Assembly: GCF_000524195.1 (NCBI RefSeq)
Contig: NW_020170389.1
Span: forward strand, 216,617-280,616
Length of the DNA: 64,000 bases
Reading direction: 5' to 3'
Source: Echinococcus granulosus
Lineage: Eukaryota > Platyhelminthes > Cestoda > Cyclophyllidea > Taeniidae
This document shows, in pieces, positions 12,847 to 24,305 of the stretch. The notes under the pieces are model-generated. The model saw only the letters and a list, made by a program, of their open reading frames with translations. It made no database searches and was not told the DNA's origin. Both the position numbers and the translations under genes were made by a program. The first letter of the stretch is position 1; each line of letters starts with the position of its first letter.

Positions 12847-13076
12847 CTAAAAAGAAGAGCAGTTAAAATCACCATCGATGACAGCGTATCATAGCAACGT
12901 GGTAATAGAAATACCCCATCTTCACACCGACTATAGATTGGTGGAGAAATATTCAGTTGCTTAGAATAGAATCGCAACTTTTCAGGCAAATATATGGGCA
13001 AAAGCACTTGATATTTATAAAACGTTCCACGCCGATAGCAATGGTCGCCCAGTCCTTCTGTGGGTTCATGACAGAA
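12847..13076 (-). CDS. Exon: membrane-proximal ectodomain and first half of the transmembrane helix
   Basis: The exon is 230 nt with donor TTTAG|GTAAGC and acceptor ATCCCCTAAGCAG. Phase 0 in, phase 2 out. It begins FCHEPTEGLGDHCYRRGTFY and continues with IYLPEKLRFYSKQLNISPPI, where NIS is a potential N-glycosylation site. Four cysteines (FCHE, DHCY, SRCE, PRCY) lie before the hydrophobic end SSMVILTALLF. The helix is completed by 11509-11540. An alternative acceptor 18 nt upstream, CTCGAG, would add six residues in the same phase. The pattern is a Cys-containing ectodomain running into the membrane. Confidence 0.7.
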
Positions 13077-16000
13077 CTGCTTAGGGGATAACTCGAGAGC
13101 CACGGTGGCAGCGCGTAGGAGCATGCGCAAAAATTCTCACTTATTGAGAAGGGTATGACCCCTGCGTCCTGATGCTCCAAAGGTGGTTTATGTCTGGATG
13201 GACCGGACGGTTGTCTCCACTCAATAGAATCTGTGGAGACCACTAAAAGCAATATTTACTACTTAGTAATCATCCCGCCTCTGAAGTTAGAGAAAAAGCC
13301 AATAATGAATTAATATCCAGAAGGAATGCATCAACGTTGACCGAAACCCAAACACATACCACCTCCCCATACAGTAGGAAGCTGAGAACAACCCAGGCAG
13401 GCGATCGGGCGACACAAGTCCGAACAGCGTGGTAATAAAAGGGTTTCGCAATTTTGGATGAGCTGCTTTTAAACAATTGTTTCTACGAAAAGCAATCCCA
13501 AGGGCAAATCCTTTCAAATCAGTTCACCGACAAAGTAAGCGACAAATGAAGGGCGCCGCTAATTTAAGAACGGAGTGAAATTGTTTCGATGAATTCAGAA
13601 GCCTCCTCCCCGTGGCTTGAAGTCGATGTACGATTTTCGTTTCTCTTTTGCAGTTAGTTTGACACCACTCAACCAGGGCTCGGACAGCCAGCACAGAATG
13701 AACAGCCACAAAGGAGCACACAGGGAAAGATACCAAGAATGAATCGAGCCTCTTGTGGGAGGCTTTACGACGTCCCACGATGGTGGTACGGAGCTCCCCA
13801 CTCCGCCCCCTAGTCCTGCTTGTTAACGATAAATAAACTTCCAGACTTCCCACATACGACTTAAAGTTTTTCCTTAAGTTATGGGGCAGAACTTACTAGT
13901 TAAAGGCTTCAAATGGTTGATTTTAGCCTTGAACATGAACTGATATCGAAAGTTAGTCACAGAGGAAGAGAACCGACATAAGCTACTGTTTTAGTAATAG
14001 CTAGATAATAAAATATAGCTTCTCAAATGGAAGCAAAAGGCTTTGACATACTCTCGCAGACTGTCCGCAAGTCGTCGTGTCGTGTCCTTGAAAGCAGGCA
14101 AAATGAGGAAGCGACTGCGCCAGAATTTGAGAGCCTAGGAGACAACAAAAGTACATTTTAGCAGCCTTTTGAATTCGGTGGGGTTTTAACTGGAAAATAA
14201 TCAAAAGGTATCAAGATCCGATTATTGTTTAATTCTTCGTTTCGGTTTTACGAATACTTAAGGCTCCGCCTTTGTACTCCCGTTGGGCGGAACAGTCTCT
14301 GGACCATGCCAGTAGGCCCTCCCCCAGTTCTTCTGTACGTCAGCAATACATGCTTTGCTCGAGCATTGTCTTCTTCCGTCCTAAGAGAAGCCTCGAGAAG
14401 CTACATTGGTGGCAGCGGAAAGCGAACCTGATCTTAAAGGACAACTGACCTCATTTCTACTGCTGAATGGTAAGTCTTATTGGGACAGAGGAAGTGCGTA
14501 GGCTACGGATGGGAGAACCGGTGACGACTTCTAACAGCAGAGCTGACACTGACGTCTACCCTCGGCAGCTATCCCAGTTTTGTGGTCTGCAGGAAAGCTA
14601 TTAACAACTGAGGCGACGCTAGCCATGAGCCATCTGGAAAAGCTTGCTACAGAGCTGTCTAAGGCGCCTGTTTGAAGATGTCAAGTAAGTGAACACGCTG
14701 GATAGAACCCAGATAGATGTGGCTGGGCAGCACTAAAGTGGGAACAACGTGGCAAGGAGGAACAGACGCGAAACCTTAGCCCCACGAAGGTATTTTAGTC
14801 TCCGATCTTTACCAAATGGCTGTGCTTTAAAGCCAGTGTTCTTACGACTAGCGATGGACAAACAGGATGGCCAGCACATCCTCCCTTCCCCCACTACACT
14901 TTCTGAACAGGAGGAAACTCCAGATCCAGTGAAATTGGCAAGAGGGACCGGTGATGTTGTACGCCAATTCGATGACTGGCGCGGAAGGTTCATAGGTGTT
15001 TTTCCTATGGCACCGGCTACGTTGTGATAGCCGACGCAGGAGGTTGACCAAGGAGAGCGCCGGACACGACGCTCAAAGAAGGACACCTAGGGGTCCGAAC
15101 TTGTGCTTCCACTGGGCGGCATGGCCTCCAGGACATCCCAGTAGCCCTCATGGCTTCTCTACGTCGGCATTACATATTCTGCCCAAGTATTAGGCCTTCT
15201 TTCGTCTTCAGGGAAGTCTCAGGGCACTGCATATACACACAAATAGATGGAGCCGAGAGCCCCCTCTACCAGATATTTAAAATGCATGGCAATATCAGAT
15301 CAGACAAAAACGGTCAAACTTGACACTAGAGGCCGAAATATGTGGATTATAGGGGAAGTTTAAGTGCTGACCCAGGTGGTAGTAATGTTTGGTTATGAGA
15401 ATTAGAAGTTTAAAGGTCACGCCTATGTCACAAGGGAGTGCCTAGACCGCGCTGTTGGAAGAGCATACATACAGATATATGAATATTTTTGTCACAAAGG
15501 ACATCTTAGAAACAGCCTGCATAGCACAATCGCTCCTAGCTCGCCTGATATGATGCCCTCTTCAAACACTCGTTAGGAGCTACCAAAATACCTCCTACTA
15601 AAAGCGTTACTTCGAATATGGAAAAAAATGCTATGTATCCATCATTTGAGATCCTAGTTTTCAACTTTAATTAACTTTTACCCTACTGATGTGAAAATAT
15701 GTGAGCCACAACATTAAGGATGGGTAAAATTTTGGCCCTGCGAAGACTCCTAACTGAAATGCTATGTATTCAGTCTAACCTGAAAGGTTTGTGGATTTAA
15801 TCTCAGAGCTTATTCATGCGTACACCTACACACACACAGAGAGAGAAAAATAACTTTTCAGTGGGGTATACTGCTAAACAGTAAAAATAACAAATTCAGT
15901 GCACCGAATGCACCTCACAATGCTAGCATGAAATGAACCACGGGTAAGATGAATTTCATCATTTGCGACTAGCAAAACGGTCGAAGAGGGCATTTCGTGT

Positions 16001-16137
16001 ACTAGAAGGCCTAGAGAACACAATAAACTACTATTACTAGATTTTATCCCCAAAGCGCAGACTTCTTATTGGATGGTTTTTGATCGACTCTTTCAGGTCT
16101 TCTACAAACTGTCCACTTCACCCATGCTACGAGTTAC
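13077..16137 (-). other. Intron containing a TRIM-like element
   Basis: This 3.1-kb spacer holds the family B element at 14232-15231. Long overlapping frames at 13524-13853 lack a usable donor. Elsewhere I see nothing. Confidence 0.5.
14232..15231 (+). mobile_element. TRIM-like miniature LTR retroelement (family B)
   Basis: Two direct copies of an LTR-like sequence (about 14232-14405 and 15061-15231) enclose about 650 nt with no retroviral-type gene. Both repeats share TGGGCGG, GGACCA(T)-CCAGTAG, TACGTC(A/G)GC-ATTACAT and an end of the form GAAG(C/T)CTC...CT(A/G)CA. Immediately after the 5' repeat is TTGGTGGCAGCGGAAAGCG, placed and shaped like a tRNA primer-binding site. A splice donor GAATG|GTAAGT lies about 65 nt further on. 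The two LTRs are clearly diverged, so the copy is old. Terminal-repeat retrotransposons in miniature (Ta-TRIMs) are known from taeniid cestodes; whether this belongs to that family needs a sequence comparison. Open frames inside (14733-15086, both strands) are chance. Confidence 0.6.
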
Positions 16138-16196
16138 CCAAAAAATAGTGCATTTGCATGTATTGTAACATCGTAACAGTACTTTTTGTTTTAATC
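16138..16196 (-). CDS. Exon: short Cys-containing segment of the 0.4-35 kb gene
   Basis: The acceptor is strong (CCTTGTGATCTTCAG) and the donor TGG|GTAACT is moderate. The exon has 59 nt, phase 1 in and phase 0 out, which is exactly what the exons at 17.6 kb (out phase 1) and 13076 (in phase 0) require. It encodes LKQKVLLRCYNTCKCTIFW with three cysteines, consistent with the Cys-containing ectodomain. The other two frames hit stops or the wrong phase. Confidence 0.5.
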
Positions 16197-17562
16197 CTGA
16201 AGATCACAAGGCGGAAGTCTAAAGTTTGAAAGGGACGTGAAGTCGCTTGTACGTTCCTTGTTCTGGACGGCCAACACTCCTCGGCACTTGCCAGAGTGTG
16301 GTTTACCAATGCAACGTTTTTAATATAAAAGAAAACCCGACTTCCAAGAAGAAAAGGAATTACACGGTCAGTACGCAAATCTAGAATGCCCTGAAGGTAA
16401 CAGCAGATGTGGTGAGATATGCACAACACCATTTCTTCCTCGTGCTTCCTTCACTAGAGCTTCAAAAAGCGATTGACGCTACACTAGGAAATGCCAGAAA
16501 AGAAAGACGATCGATGTGGCCGATTGAAACAAAGGAGGCTCACACAGCAGAAAGGTCATTGAAAACGTGTTGACCTATGACAGATGCGCCGATCTCAACT
16601 TTTGTATCATGATAAGCATTAGGGCGAGATCAAAGCTGAACAGATGCAAATCGTCCATAAAATAAAGGACCACCAAAATTATCCGAAGGAACTGTGAAAG
16701 ACTAATAACTCTCCATGTTATAAAGACTCGGGTATAATTAGAACAGTATTGGATTGATAAAGGGCAAGAATAAATGAAATCAGTAGATAGATCCAAGAAA
16801 CCACTTTATGCCCCTTTATTCTATTCTACGGCTTTGGATTGAGAGAAAATACTCCTACGAACGGTGATTGGTGCGTGAAATACGCTTGCTGTGGAAGATA
16901 TTCCCCATAAAGCATCCTGCAAACAAAACGTAGCAGATGGAGACTCATCGAAAACTAAGATGCATGACTATTATCCAATTCAAAAGTTCAAGAGATCACG
17001 TTTTGATTTCGTTTCTGTCCTACAGTAGATTGATATTTACTTTGATACTGTTCCGACGGGGGACAACGCCCAAAACACGACAGCAAAGGCGAAAAACTTC
17101 ATCTGCTAGTCTACCAACTCTTCTAAATGCTCGCAAAGGATATTTTAAAACTCAGACCCCTTTCGAGATAATTCAGAAGCTAAAGACCCGCAAAAATTAA
17201 AAGAAGGCTTCGATTACGATAGATAATGGGCTCTGGGTGAACGCACTGTACTTGTGTGTGTGTGTGTGTGTAGAGAAGCCACTTTTTCAGCTCCTCCTAC
17301 CTAAATAATAACTATACGGGTATGCTGTTTTACGCGTTAAAAACCACCTCTGAGGTACAAAATTATCCATTCAGAGATAAAATACACACAGAGAGGAAAT
17401 GTCTACAAGCGTTAACCTGAATGTGTGCATATGGTTATAAGCCCTAAGGCAAAAAAAGAAATAACGTTTTGAAAAGCTCCCTTGTCACTTCTGTGTGGAT
17501 AAATAAGGTGAAATACATCCTGACAGCCTTTTCAATTTCTTAAGGAAGTAAAAAAAGCTTAC
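16197..17562 (-). other. Intron with a GT run
   Basis: This 1.4-kb spacer contains a (GT)n run at 17253-17271. A possible exon at about 16320-16404 was considered and rejected because of its phase. Confidence 0.45.
17253..17271 (+). repeat. GT dinucleotide microsatellite
   Basis: Nine uninterrupted GT/TG units. Confidence 0.9.
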
Positions 17563-17721
17563 TAGAGGTGGAGAAACATCGTTTCGTTATTTGGATTTCA
17601 GTTCCATTTCCGACTTTTAAATGGAATGTTAAAATAAAACGCCGCCCATCACCGAACAATATCTCGCTCCAGTGGACTGTAAAACCTGCATTCGTGCGAC
17701 TGTTAAACCACTTCATTAAGT
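17563..17721 (-). CDS. Exon at scaffold gap: ectodomain segment of the 0.4-35 kb gene
   Basis: The frame is open from the gap edge to the donor CTCTA|GTAAGC, leaving in phase 1. The clearest part reads VHWSEILFGDGRRFILTFHL and KVGNGTEIQITKRCFSTS, alternating hydrophobic and polar residues like beta strands, with one NGT glycosylation site. The 5' boundary is uncertain. It may be a TTTTACAG acceptor, making the exon start at 17676 (phase 1 in), or it may lie inside the adjacent 100-N gap. This is the one junction in the gene where phase continuity cannot be shown. Confidence 0.52.
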
Positions 17722-17821
17722 NNNNNNNNNNNNNNNNNNNNNNNNNNNNNNNNNNNNNNNNNNNNNNNNNNNNNNNNNNNNNNNNNNNNNNNNNNNNNNN
17801 NNNNNNNNNNNNNNNNNNNNN
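17722..17821. other. Scaffold gap (100 N)
   Basis: One hundred N directly upstream (on the minus strand) of a coding exon, so coding sequence may be missing here. Confidence 0.99.
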
Positions 17822-17919
17822 GCCCAACTGGCATGTATTGAGAATGTCAATTTGGTGTTGCTAAGCCATTTCACATACTTGAAACAAACCAAAGGCTGCT
17901 AGGTTGTTTGGTAGCAAAC

Positions 17920-18420
17920 TTGCGGTGAGAAGGGGCTTTTGTATTTGTGTAGTCGAACAATTGCCCGAACAAACATCTCCCCATGTACTGCACTTACTGT
18001 CTACGCCGCGCTTTCATGGCGCCCACCACTTTATCCCCAAAACACGACTAAAATACTTCGTGTCTCAATTTATCATTGCGAAAGATTCACTTGATGAAGT
18101 CGAGACGACACTTGCTGCTAAGACTTATCCACTAGGAACGCCACAGCTCGGAGGTGATCAAGAAAAACTTATACGCGAAACAGCCAAGAATAGCCACTCA
18201 TTGGAACGGATGTTCAATTTACACACCCAAAGGGCATCAGGACACACAACAAGACTTCACACCACCAGTGGGAAGAAATGCACTTTACGATAGGAGGGAG
18301 ATACTGCCGCATTCTCGTCCTCCTCCTACCTCTCACCCTCTATATTCCCGCCCCCCCCCCCCCCCGGTGATATTTTGCCGAGGTCCACACTATGATTATT
18401 TCATGATCAAAAGCTTTGCT
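17920..18420 (+). repeat. Family A interspersed repeat, diverged partial copy
   Basis: It matches the second half of family A: GGGGCTTTTGTATTTGTGTA, the GCACTT-CTACG-C-CC block, and GATGAAGTCGAGACGAC. It ends with a pyrimidine-rich stretch in which a C15 run has expanded. Confidence 0.5.
18351..18365 (+). repeat. Poly-C tract
   Basis: Fifteen consecutive C within a pyrimidine-rich segment of a family A copy. Confidence 0.9.
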
Positions 18421-20244
18421 AAAAGATCGCCCCATTTCTGAAAACCTGCATGTTGTAAGAACCCAGGATTAGTCCACAGGGATAAAGAGAAAGTGGAAAG
18501 GAGAAAATTTGCTAGTAGTTCTGAGAAAAGCAACTGGCTTAAGAAATTTGCTCCCTGTAGAATAGCATAGTCCAATTTTTGCCATCTATATCCTCGGTGC
18601 TTTAGATTTCCGGTGCTAATGGTATATTTAGAGCATCTTCATGGGTAACTCGGGTGTTGTGTTGATGTGGCTAGAGGTGAGTCGCATTGGTGAATGAAAT
18701 GAATTTGTTTATCACAACAACAAGAGGTGGATCAAGACACCGCTTGCTCCACAGCAGCAGTCTCGGAAATTCTCCGGACGTTGGTCAGGACACCTATTAC
18801 CAATCGAATGCTATAGCTTCTTCCTGCAGAGCATAGAAAGTGCCTCTCGCTTACACTTTTTAGTAACTTTCATTCCAAGCATCGAACGCGAACAAAGGAA
18901 CCAGTGCACCAGCGTTGGCAACTGCAGTGCTGCGGTTCTTAGCTCCGTATGGTTGAGGCCTCAAAGCCAAGAAGAGGACTAATTAAAGTCAACACTCTCC
19001 AGGAATAGGAGCACACGCATACATGCAAACGCAAGCGGGGGTATATCTCTTCCCCATCTGCTGCTTGCGCTTTTCGGTATGAGGGCCGGCTTTGTATTGC
19101 GGTTGGCCGGGTTTTAAGATGCCCGCGCGCCCAGGAAAGACCCATAGAAGGTGAAGGGAGAGAGAGCATTGCAAAAAGAAGGAAAGGAAATTATGCAGAG
19201 GCGACAAACACCGTGTTTAACGAACCCTGATGAAGTCACTCAACATGAATCAAATCAACTCAAAGGATTGCAGGAAATGGAAGTTTTGTGAGAAAGGGGT
19301 GAGTCTCGAGTCTCTAGAAAATGAGATTCCTTCAAAGGAATGGAAAGGCTTGCTACTGCAAGTCATCACAGAACAAAAAAAAGAATTATACTGTAGATGC
19401 CTGCTCCCGTGAGTACCCAGGAGTAAAGCTTTATGAGAAATTCACTAACTAGCTAACAACAATATCACTTTTAAGCGTTTCATCATTAAAAGACGAAATC
19501 GCTATGGCAAAATTTGAAGTCATAGTAGTTTTCAGTCTTAATAAGGAACCGATAATAGCTGAAACAAATAGCTGGGCTGGTACGTAAATACTTTGAAGTA
19601 ACTTGTTAAGAAGCTTTCGGGTAACTAATCCTACGGGGTGCAAATGGCATTTAAAAGCCACTAGCAAAACAGGGGACCTGACAGATACAACAGCTAAACT
19701 GGCGAAATGCGCAAGCCCTCCTCCATACCAATGGGAGGTCAGTAAACGAGCTCTACACCTATCTCGCGGTTTATTGCCTTTCAGTTGAATGCCATTGTGA
19801 TGGCTTGCGTAGAAGAACACCCACTCGAAGCACCAAGGAAGGCAGTTGGGAAAAAGACAGGACAGGAAAGGCAATATTCGCATTTAACAACATGCGCAAC
19901 TACGCAAGCCTTTTCAGTTCTCCATAATTCGACTTCTCTGCACTGGTAGCGTGGAGCTTTGTCACTAGTCTCCCAGCCCTTCTATGCGTTTATACCAAAT
20001 CTACTTTCAGACTCGTAGGCCTCATAATGTCTTCACTGGTTCCTCTAAACGCATTGAAATTCAGTATACTAGATTTACCTCTACGAGATCACCTATCAGA
20101 AGGGTTGGAGACGTCCTTAAAGGAACTTTTTTCGGGCTAAATAAAAAGTGTATCCATCACACAGAATCGTAAAATGGACATACACCGGCCACAGATGGAA
20201 AACGCACTTACGCACATCACTTCGAGTGTGCAAAGAGCTGTTGC

Positions 20245-20268
20245 CCACACACACACACACGTACACAC
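20245..20268 (+). repeat. CA dinucleotide microsatellite
   Basis: A (CA)n run interrupted by one CGTA. Confidence 0.88.
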
Positions 20269-21149
20269 AAATTGTGAGGCAGAAGAAATACGACCCTCAG
20301 TGTTTCATCGTAATTAGGGAAATTGTGATGTTTGAATAATAACATTTAAGAGCTCAGTTAATCTGTTATAAACTCGTACCACCCAAGTGCAGGCGTACAA
20401 AAGGGCTGGGAGGAGAGGAGAATAAATTACGTGGGCAGAGGCATACAACATCTTCGCATGGGTGTCAGCTCTTCTAGCTTTACTAAACCGTTCTTTTGTA
20501 GATCACGTAAATTTATCCATTCCTTGTCTAGTCACATTATTAACCACGATGCCGTATTTGAAATTAGGGTGGTTTCCAAAAGCCGACGCAAACTCAGCGC
20601 CATTGGGCCGTGAGTCTCTTCCGATTCAACAATCCACCGCAAATGAACTACTGCCATTCATTAACTGAAATGTAACCCATTCTGAGATTATGTTCTTCAA
20701 AGGAATGAAGCAATCGGCTACATTTTCTGGCATTAAAAATATTTCTAATTGGTCCTCAGACACAATAGTGTTGAAATAGCTCTACTGTCTACCGAAATGT
20801 GAGCTAGAAGGCTAGTAATGTAGGTGACGCGAGCAGGGCGTAACGTCACTATCATGGAGGTCGAATCACGAGAAGTTCGATTAACCAAATTTCCTTTTTC
20901 AATGAAGCAGTAAGGTCCAAACTTCAGTAATGTTTACTTTATGCGACAAAATATTCGCATTTATTCATCTTTCCTGCCCTATTCTACAGCCTCAGGGTTC
21001 AAATTATTGAGAAAGTGATAGGTCACGATTCCAAGTGACACAAGGCTGGAGCGAGTTCAACATTACCTGCCAACAGTGATATGTCTTTAGCTAACTAGGT
21101 AAATCGGGTACTTCACAATTCCAAAGAAGCACACGCATTTAAAAATATT

Positions 21150-21925
21150 TCTAATGGATCCGCGCAATTTACTGACAAGGTTACCTTTCCGAGAAGCAGA
21201 GATAGTTTAAGTAAAGGAACTGCAAACCATCTGAATACCTTCAATTGATAACAAACAGAAACAAAGAGTTGAGCGAAAGAACTGTCGTCCCTTCCCCCAA
21301 ATCTGCGTGCAGTTTGGGGCGTTGGCCAAGAAAAAACCCTGTTGGCAATCCACACACATTGGAAAGCATCTCCGTTGCCAACTTGGATCAAGTGTAGAGT
21401 CGTCTTTTTTCCTACCTTCCTTCACACAAGCATTACCCACTGTCAACTTCATCTCAAAAATCTGTCCGAAGTGTCTTGATGGCTTTAAAATGCGTGCTAA
21501 ATGAAATATATTCTGCATACCTGGTTAATCAGGTGGCTGGTTTTAGTGTATAAATTGTCAAATTCCACAAAGAGACGTGCATTTACCTACAAGAAGATTT
21601 CACGATCATAGAACCCAGTGATTGCTCATTCGAGCACCTCTGCTTCGATAGTAAACCCCCAAAATCAGTAAAGGTCACCGGCTATAGTATTACAGTTAGT
21701 TGAGGGGACCAACAGAAGACGTTTCCCACTCGAGGCCTCAATGCAACGTTTCCCATAGTACTGACCTTTAAAACGGCCTCCCAATCCTTCAACTCTTCTG
21801 ACAAAAGTTCACCCACCTTCTCCCCTTCACCCCCTCCCCCAAAGTAATTTGCGTTTATCTTGTTGACGTCAGGAGGGTGAGGTAGTTGAATGTGTGTTAC
21901 TACACGTTAAGACACTCGTTTTCTG
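21150..21925 (-). repeat. Family C interspersed repeat, decayed full-length copy
   Basis: On the minus strand it starts AGAAAACGAGTGT, then TTCAACTACCT, TGACGTCAAC, AATTACTTT-GGAGG, GGGAGGCCGTTTTAAAG, GAGGTGCTCGAATGAGCAA and GAAATCTTCTTG. It continues with GGAAAAAAGACGACTCTACA and CTTGATCCAAGT. The same order is found at 61918-62610, where the first half is almost identical to 57852-58193. This copy shows that both halves belong to one element of about 0.75 kb. No coding frame is kept along the copies. Confidence 0.65.
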
Positions 21926-23062
21926 CAAATAGGTTGACTGTGTAAATTGGCAGTAATAAATAAGTGGTGAGACCAGTTTAACTACCAACAATGACTACTC
22001 TTAATTTTTTTCCTACCGATTGCTCAATCAGACCTGGGAAGATTTCTAATTCCACTTTTGACATCAATTACAATTCAAAAAATTACTGGCTTCTTTTTGG
22101 CAATGCAAACAGCCAATCGTTCTAAGTGTCTTGCAAATGAGAAAAGACGATCCAGCTACAGTCTTTGAATGCTTCAGAGGCTGGCATTAAGTAATACCCT
22201 CCTGGAGCTAATCTTAAGTGTAAAAATCCTCTCTCATCCGAGAGTCGTATTGCTCAGAAGGGTGGTCTTTTCGACTCGACTTCGCGAATACTTTAAGGCA
22301 GAACACAAGACCTCTTTGGCTAAGGCTCGATGTCGCAATGTTGAATAGCGTTGCCAGGACCATATTGCATGGTCGGTACATGAAAAGCGTCGACTAGACG
22401 ATGGTTTTGGCATCGAATGACCCCACCTCTACTGGACTAAGTTGTGAAGTCGCCCTCAAAAAAATGGACTATAATCCAGAACGCGGATGCTTTATGACAT
22501 CAAGTTGGCAGAAGCCGTGTAGTCATTTCAGCGACAAACTCCCGTAAACAGAAGTAATGGAAAAGGCATTTATGAGTCATGTTTGAAGTCGGTGACGTTC
22601 TAGTTTCTCTACCATGACGATAAACAGCTTCTATCTTTACTGAAGGGTGGCAATATGGAGATATAAAAAAACAAGGAGGCATGAGATGGCATGTCGGGTT
22701 ATCAAACGTAGCAAGGAAATTATAATTGGGCGATTGGATAAAAAGAGCGCTTGAAATAGCATATTGTCTGACTTGAAGACTGGCAACAGGAAGTAAAAAA
22801 CGTGCGTCGGTAAAATAACATCTTCCCAGGATGCTTTTGTCCAATAAAAAAGGACTAGCTGAAGTAAAAAAAGATCCGTCTTTGGAGATTAAACGTGATG
22901 TAGGCCGATGAAAATAATACGGAACGTGTGCAGATGGGCCGCCAACTGTGACACTCCCTATTTCGAGTGAGTAAACAGTTGAAAATGTTTCGAATTAGGG
23001 ACAGTGCGGTATTATGCTGCGTTGACAATTCAAGTCGAGAGGTTCGTTACCAGGTGAACGAA

Positions 23063-24305
23063 TAAGTTTGCGCGGTTTTGGTGCAGCTTAAATCAACAAC
23101 TTACAACTAGTAGGCACTTTGTCAAATCCTTTTAACTGCATGCATCCATTCCACAACATACACATGCACCAGTATGTCGATGCGCTACACTCTCCACTCC
23201 CCTCCACCTTTTCCTTTGCTCTGAACCCATCTCCACATACATTAATGGCAGCTGAATAAACCTAATGGTGATTATTCCAGCCTACCCCCATCACGAATTC
23301 AATTCAACTCCATTCTAATACTGTGGATGAGGTGTGCAGTACGCAGTACAGGATACGAGGTACGGGGTATGAAAACACACAATTCCACTTAAATTCGGTG
23401 ATCCATCACCAAATCGTGATGCATCGCATTGAGAATGCAAGACCCCCTGTTCGCCATTCTTCACCATCCAAAGTCACGTGTCACTGTCGACGTGTTAAGC
23501 CGAGACTCACGTGCTAACGAAAACCTTCAGTCGTGCTTTAAGGTAGGTTGTGTAGCAAATTATTTGCATCTGCACTTCTCCTCCCAGGTTGTGGAAGCCG
23601 AGCAAATGGGTGCCACATGCATCCACAGATGACAGCCAATAAGCCTCAAGGCTATCAATTTGGTGCTCTCTGCTTCTACCATTCATATTAGTAAAAACTC
23701 ATCGTTAGAGAAGGAAGGTTTCCTCACTTACTGTTTCACTGACTTGTGATGCAAAATCGCTTTTGTACTGGTGCAGTTCAACACCTGCCAAGCAAACTAA
23801 CAGATCGCATCCCCACGACACCACTTCACTCTCACAATAGGCCGCTTCCTACTCCGCGGGAAATGCAAGTGATGACTACGACTATTTCACTCGGTGAAGT
23901 CCAACCAACCCGTGTGGCTGAGGTCTATACACTTAACACAATGCAACTCAAGGGTTCGCGAGAAAAAACTCCTTTAAAAACAGTTTAGAACAAAGTTCTT
24001 TATCACTTCCCTACGAATCAACACATCAGATCACAACACCACAGAATGCAACACCTCGTACTTCAATACCCCACACCGTCGCATAACTTACCGTTAAAAA
24101 GACTTTCACCCTAACATGAGTCGCGGTGGTACGAAGGGGGAGAAACTACCTCACCCCCAGCATCTTCGTTCTTCTACCTCGTTCGCCCCAATCCTCGGCC
24201 CTACCACACTCATACTCATCCTTTACAATGTTAGTATCAGTCGTGCAATGCAGTGAAGGCTAGACAATGCATTCTATAGAAGTGAAATTCACACGTACCT
24301 TGGGT
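23063..24305 (+). repeat. Family A interspersed repeat, full-length copy
   Basis: It starts AAGTTTGCGCGGTTTTGGTG and shares ACTTACAACTAGTAGGCACT (continuing TTGTCAAATCC) exactly with the copy at 25981. Further blocks shared with 25981 and 32059 are TCACGTG-C-CTGTCGAC, GCATCCACAGATGACAG, CACTGACTTGTGAT, the DEVQ/TEVY-like block and an end of the form CTATAGAAGTGAAATTCACA. I see neither terminal inverted repeats nor LTRs. It is not assignable to a class from this window alone. Confidence 0.75.

Noticed and set aside
13897..13939. 43-nt exon candidate with strong splice sites (FMFKAKINHLKPLT)
   Set aside because: It would leave in phase 1, but the following exon at 13076 accepts only phase 0.
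14733..15086. Open frames of 92-117 codons on both strands
   Set aside because: They lie inside the TRIM-like element between its LTRs and look like nothing known; elements of this type are non-coding.
16320..16404. Possible exon reading GILDLRTDRVIPFLLG
   Set aside because: The acceptor is good, but the donor GTAAAC is weak and phase 0 in conflicts with the exon at 17563 (out phase 1). The exon at 16138-16196 fits instead.
19449..19883. 144-codon minus-strand frame
   Set aside because: It has no convincing donor and no recognisable domain. It lies in a repeat-rich intron.
22500..22844. 114-codon minus-strand frame with a good internal acceptor
   Set aside because: The donor GTAAAG is weak and phase 2 in does not follow from 25195 (out phase 0).
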